DNA from: Gillisia sp.
Lineage (GTDB): Bacteria; Bacteroidota; Bacteroidia; Flavobacteriales; Flavobacteriaceae
Length of the DNA: 64,000 nt
Direction of reading: 5' to 3'
Assembly: GCA_024635655.1 (NCBI GenBank)
Contig: JAGXIL010000045.1
Coordinates: 1-64,000, forward strand
The position numbers were made by a program, and so were the translations under genes. Below, piece by piece: positions 61,901 to 64,000 of this stretch (its first letter is position 1; the number at the start of each line of letters is the position of its first letter). The notes under the pieces are model-generated. The model worked only from the letters and a program-made list of their open reading frames with translations, was not told the DNA's origin and did not search any database.

Positions 61901-62299
61901 GAAGTCAAAGAAATTACTTCTTTCGAAAGTATTATTGCCTATAATGATGGAAAAGGAAATTTTGAGGTAGTTCCTTTACCGGCCCGGGCCCAGTTCTCTT
62001 GTATTTGTAGTATTGCTGCAGTAGATATTAATAATGATGATGTTCTGGATCTTATCCTGGCAGGAAATAACTATGGCTTAAAACCTCAGTATGCGAGACT
62101 TGATGCCAGTTACGGAAACGTTCTTTTAAGTTCTTATTCAGGATATCAGGCCCAATCCTCATTTGATAAAGAATTTGTAATAAAAGGTGAAGTAAAGGCC
62201 CTTAAGTGGCTAAAGGATAGAACCGGGCAAAGATATTTAATTGCCGGAATTACTGATGCTGAACCTAAACTTTTTAAGTATAATGAAGCACTTCAGTAA
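58970..62299 (+). CDS. FG-GAP/VCBS repeat lipoprotein with ASPIC-UnbV domain (CRTAC1-like)
   Basis: A 1109-residue surface lipoprotein (lipobox LFTLSC, Cys17). Many FG-GAP/VCBS units of the type GDINNDGLADVYLT and DINGDGLLDIYVS, each with a DxDGDGxxD-type calcium loop, build a beta-propeller. Around residues 520-600 an ASPIC/UnbV domain interrupts (TRGFQSSVDYTMSIGLGERDEIDSLRVIFPD), then a second set of repeats follows. In Bacteroidota, such proteins occur in pairs in carbohydrate loci, where a ligand-binding role at the outer membrane is suspected. A second homologous gene overlaps its end. Confidence 0.88.
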   Translation: MKKYLVLVIISLFTLSCFNEKKKEKEKEERVVSETLFTSMESDATGIDFINSVENLKDFNIFTYRNFYNGGGVGIGDINNDGLADVYLTANMNENKLYLNKGNFEFEDISEASGAAGARSWSTGVSMIDINGDGLLDIYVSNAGNAEGDDQKNELFINNGDLTFTEKAKEYNLDDNGFTTHAAFFDYDLDGDLDAYILNNSFIPVSSLGFENKRDIRSEDWNVPDVLKGGGDKLMRNDNGVFTDVSEEAGIYGSLIGFGLGVTVGDVNEDLLPDIYVSNDFYERDYLYINQGDGTFKEQVKDYMQHLSLSSMGADMADINNDGLPEIFVTDMLPEDDQRFKETGDYERYNLYKLKRDRDFYHQYMQNTLQLNNGDGTFSEIAYYAGVGKTDWSWGALMFDMDNDGFKDIFVSNGIYHDLTNNDFMDFFASEIIQKMTLSGKKEEVENIINKMPSTPIPNYAFKNTGGLKFDDQAKDWGIGEPGFSNGAAYGDLDNDGDLDLIINNFNMPLSVYRNNSEKYNQNFIRISVEGKGKNTKAVGSIIEIYIDDQTLRQEVIPTRGFQSSVDYTMSIGLGERDEIDSLRVIFPDRTSDLLLDVPINQLLVLKQEEVDSEVYNPKKKEKGNWLEEINTNFQVHKEDAHLDFDYEGLIPKMQSREGPAVAVGDIDNDGNEDVFIGGAHNQPGRIYLQKQPGQLSMMQIEIDEEFEDTDAAFVDVNSNGFLDLVVVSGGNFQNARNGVRVYINDGKANFGPYQVIAFSQTNVSSIAAFDFDDDGDMDLLMGGYTYPGEYGTSAPSKLLENDGKGNFKDVTNALAPALKEAGMVTAISWADINGDAQQDMVLVGEWMSPMILVNQNGKFTPQSGSLDSFSGLYNTVLAEDIDGDGHTDLVLGNRGTNASFNASQDKPAKMYLADFDLNGTLEQIFTQSIDGRDIPLHTKREITGQITSLRKQNMKFKEYAEKSIDDLLDKEILEQAEVKEITSFESIIAYNDGKGNFEVVPLPARAQFSCICSIAAVDINNDDVLDLILAGNNYGLKPQYARLDASYGNVLLSSYSGYQAQSSFDKEFVIKGEVKALKWLKDRTGQRYLIAGITDAEPKLFKYNEALQ

Positions 62300-64000
62300 G
62301 TTACTATTCTTACTTTTATTTATTTCTTGTAAATCTGATAAAAAGGAAATAGAAGAGATTAAACCTTCTATGTTCCGGCAAATAACTACTGAGGATTCCG
62401 GAATAGATTTCCAAAATAAACTTACCGATACAGATTCTCTAAATATTCTTGACTATCTCTACTATTATAATGGGGGCGGAGTGGCTGTTGGAGATATCAA
62501 TAATGACGGATTACCCGACCTTTATTTTACAGCAAATCAGGAACAAAATAAACTGTATTTAAACCGGGGAAATTTTGAGTTTCAGGATATAACAGAAAGT
62601 GCGGGAGTTGGTGGTGCCGCATCCTGGAATACCGGAGTGGTTATGGCAGATGTAAATGGGGATGGCTTTCAGGATATTTACACGGTATCAGTAAGTGGAA
62701 TCAGAGGTTTTGAAGGTAAAAATGAATTGTTCATTAATAACGGAGACAATACTTTCACTGAAAAGGCAGAAGAGTATGGCATTGATCTGGAAAATTATGG
62801 AACTACGGCCGCTTTTTTTGATTTTGATAATGACGGAGATCTGGATCTCTACGTTTTAAATCATGCTGTACATACCGAGGACTCCTACGGCCCTTCATCT
62901 ATAAGGGAAATCCGCCACGACAAAAGTGGGGATAAACTTTTTGAGTTTGAAGGAGGTAAATTCAATGATATAAGTGAAAAAGCGGGTATTTACGGAGGTG
63001 CTAATGGATATGGCTTAGGACTGGCAACGGGTGACTTTAACAATGATGGATTGACCGATATTTATGTGAGCAATGACTTTCACGAAGATGATTATTTCTA
63101 TATAAACCAGGGCGATGGTACCTTCAGGGAAAATGTGAAGGATAATTTTTCTCATTTAAGCCGCTTCTCAATGGGAAATGATGTGGCAGACATTAACCAT
63201 GACGGATATTTAGATCTAATTACGCTGGATATGCTGGCTGAAGATGAAGTGGTCTTTAAACGATCTGAAGGGGATGAGAACATCAATATTTCAAAATTGA
63301 AGACTAATGAATATTTTGGCTACCACCCTCAATTCAGCCGGAATATGCTTCATATCAATAGAGGAGGAGAGTGGTTTCAGGAAACAGCTTTATTTAGCGG
63401 AGTTGCGGCTACCGACTGGAGCTGGGGTGCCGTTTTTGGAGATTTTGATCAGGATGCAGAACAGGATTTGATCATTAGTAATGGCATTCCCAGGAGGCCT
63501 AATGATCTGGATTATATCAAATATATTTCTAACGTTGATATACAACAAAGAAAAAACAGAAATAATCTCATAGATAGGGAAGCACTGGCAGCCATGCCTG
63601 AGGGAAATGTCAGGAATTTTGCTTTTAAAGGCAGCAATAATTTAAAATTTGAAGATGTTTCCAGCCATTGGTTACCTGATGGTTCAACTACATCAAATGG
63701 AATCGCCTATGGCGATCTTGATGGCGATGGCGACCTGGATCTGGCAATAAATAATATAAATGCAGCACCAACTATACTTCAGAATACCACTGATGACTCC
63801 AATGCTTATCTTAAAATTCAGCTGAAGCTGCCTTCAGGAAACACTAAAGGCATAGGAACCAAGGTTTTTTCATACCACAACGGGATCCTGCAGTATAAAC
63901 AATTATTTACCAGCAGGGGTTTTCAATCTTCCAGTGAAGCGATAGTACATTTTGGTTATGGTAACGCAACAAAAGTAGATTCCCTCATTGTGGTTTGGCC
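62283..64000 (+). CDS. Second FG-GAP/ASPIC-UnbV lipoprotein (truncated by window edge)
   Basis: An open frame running off the right edge: 572 codons are present and no stop is reached. It begins with a lipobox (LLFISC, Cys16) and repeats the plan of the preceding protein: GDINNDGLPDLYFTA, MADVNGDGFQDIYT, DFDNDGDLDLYVL and later SRGFQSSSEA, the ASPIC/UnbV entry. It overlaps the previous gene by 17 bases. The two are recognisably paralogous, so a tandem duplication is likely. The remaining part of the operon is outside the window. Confidence 0.88.
   Translation, partial: MKHFSKLLFLLLFISCKSDKKEIEEIKPSMFRQITTEDSGIDFQNKLTDTDSLNILDYLYYYNGGGVAVGDINNDGLPDLYFTANQEQNKLYLNRGNFEFQDITESAGVGGAASWNTGVVMADVNGDGFQDIYTVSVSGIRGFEGKNELFINNGDNTFTEKAEEYGIDLENYGTTAAFFDFDNDGDLDLYVLNHAVHTEDSYGPSSIREIRHDKSGDKLFEFEGGKFNDISEKAGIYGGANGYGLGLATGDFNNDGLTDIYVSNDFHEDDYFYINQGDGTFRENVKDNFSHLSRFSMGNDVADINHDGYLDLITLDMLAEDEVVFKRSEGDENINISKLKTNEYFGYHPQFSRNMLHINRGGEWFQETALFSGVAATDWSWGAVFGDFDQDAEQDLIISNGIPRRPNDLDYIKYISNVDIQQRKNRNNLIDREALAAMPEGNVRNFAFKGSNNLKFEDVSSHWLPDGSTTSNGIAYGDLDGDGDLDLAINNINAAPTILQNTTDDSNAYLKIQLKLPSGNTKGIGTKVFSYHNGILQYKQLFTSRGFQSSSEAIVHFGYGNATKVDSLIVVW

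Noticed and set aside
1-64000. tRNA, rRNA, insertion sequences, integrases and prophage genes
   Set aside because: I read both strands for cloverleaf-like palindromes, transposase motifs and terminal repeats and found none that held up. Short or degenerate ones could be missed by eye.

Overview
The window reads as chromosomal DNA of a marine-type flavobacterium (Bacteroidota). The signs are TAnnTTTG-type -7 promoter boxes with almost no Shine-Dalgarno sequences, many short SPII lipoproteins, moderately AT-rich DNA, flavobacterial family types (DUF4870, PadR-PspC, the MoxR/DUF58 operon, AIM24, CRTAC1-like lipoproteins) and AT-rich heptamer satellites between genes. I see no rRNA, tRNA, insertion sequence, prophage or CRISPR array. 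Most of the window looks like stable chromosome. The right end (50.6-64 kb) is an accessory carbohydrate region.

Layout. 0-2.3 kb: a frame-broken gene end, an SMP-30-like lipoprotein and a hemolysin III-like membrane protein. 2.4-7.6 kb: a TetR-controlled tripartite export operon (TetR, ABC-type membrane protein, HlyD, TolC) whose ABC ATPase motifs are largely lost. 7.6-20.2 kb: a Crp/Fnr regulator and three transcription units for sulfur chemistry (TauE/SafE permease plus a methyltransferase; a fatty acid hydroxylase-like protein plus a persulfide dioxygenase-rhodanese; a YeeE/YedE pair). These are interspersed with an NAPE-PLD-like hydrolase, a methyltransferase, a PepSY-like protein, a three-gene acyl-CoA carboxylase and a divergent 2-hydroxyacid dehydrogenase. 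20.2-23.7 kb: an overlapping glycosyltransferase / UDP-galactopyranose mutase / clan-A glycosidase operon. 23.9-32.4 kb: TRIC channel, thioredoxin reductase, a DUF4870-PadR-PspC operon, a thioesterase, AIM24, an OxyR with both redox cysteines, and a DUF2141 protein. 32.5-39.4 kb: MoxR/DUF58/DUF4350/DUF4129/SpoIIM with a divergent RDD gene. 39.4-50.5 kb: housekeeping and stress genes (cyclophilin lipoprotein, CoA-type Nudix, acyltransferase, a second hydroxylase-like protein, two ECF sigma systems, NDH-2, Cu/Zn SOD, AI-2E permease, hydrolase-OsmC fusion). 50.6-64 kb: DUF1080, two TIM-barrel isomerases, a Gfo/Idh/MocA oxidoreductase and a sugar/nucleoside MFS permease, divergent from a GMC oxidoreductase with its Tat-exported small subunit. 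This is the gene set expected for an oxidative 3-keto-glycoside route. Two large FG-GAP/ASPIC-UnbV lipoproteins follow, the second cut by the window edge.

The strongest new signal is a repeated operator. GTAACA-N2-TGTTAC (perfect twice, one mismatch once) lies exactly 23 bases before a -7 box in front of all three sulfur units, placing the dyad near -41. That is the position of a class II Crp/Fnr activator, and a Crp/Fnr gene with a C-x5-CC cluster in its sensor domain sits directly upstream of the first unit. I infer a reactive-sulfur regulon controlled by this protein. Other points to follow up are the ATPase-degenerate exporter, an autoregulatory TetR palindrome, a dehydrogenase without its catalytic Arg and His, divergent genes whose start codons share a CCATGG, and an unexplained 14-bp hairpin after the NDH-2 gene.
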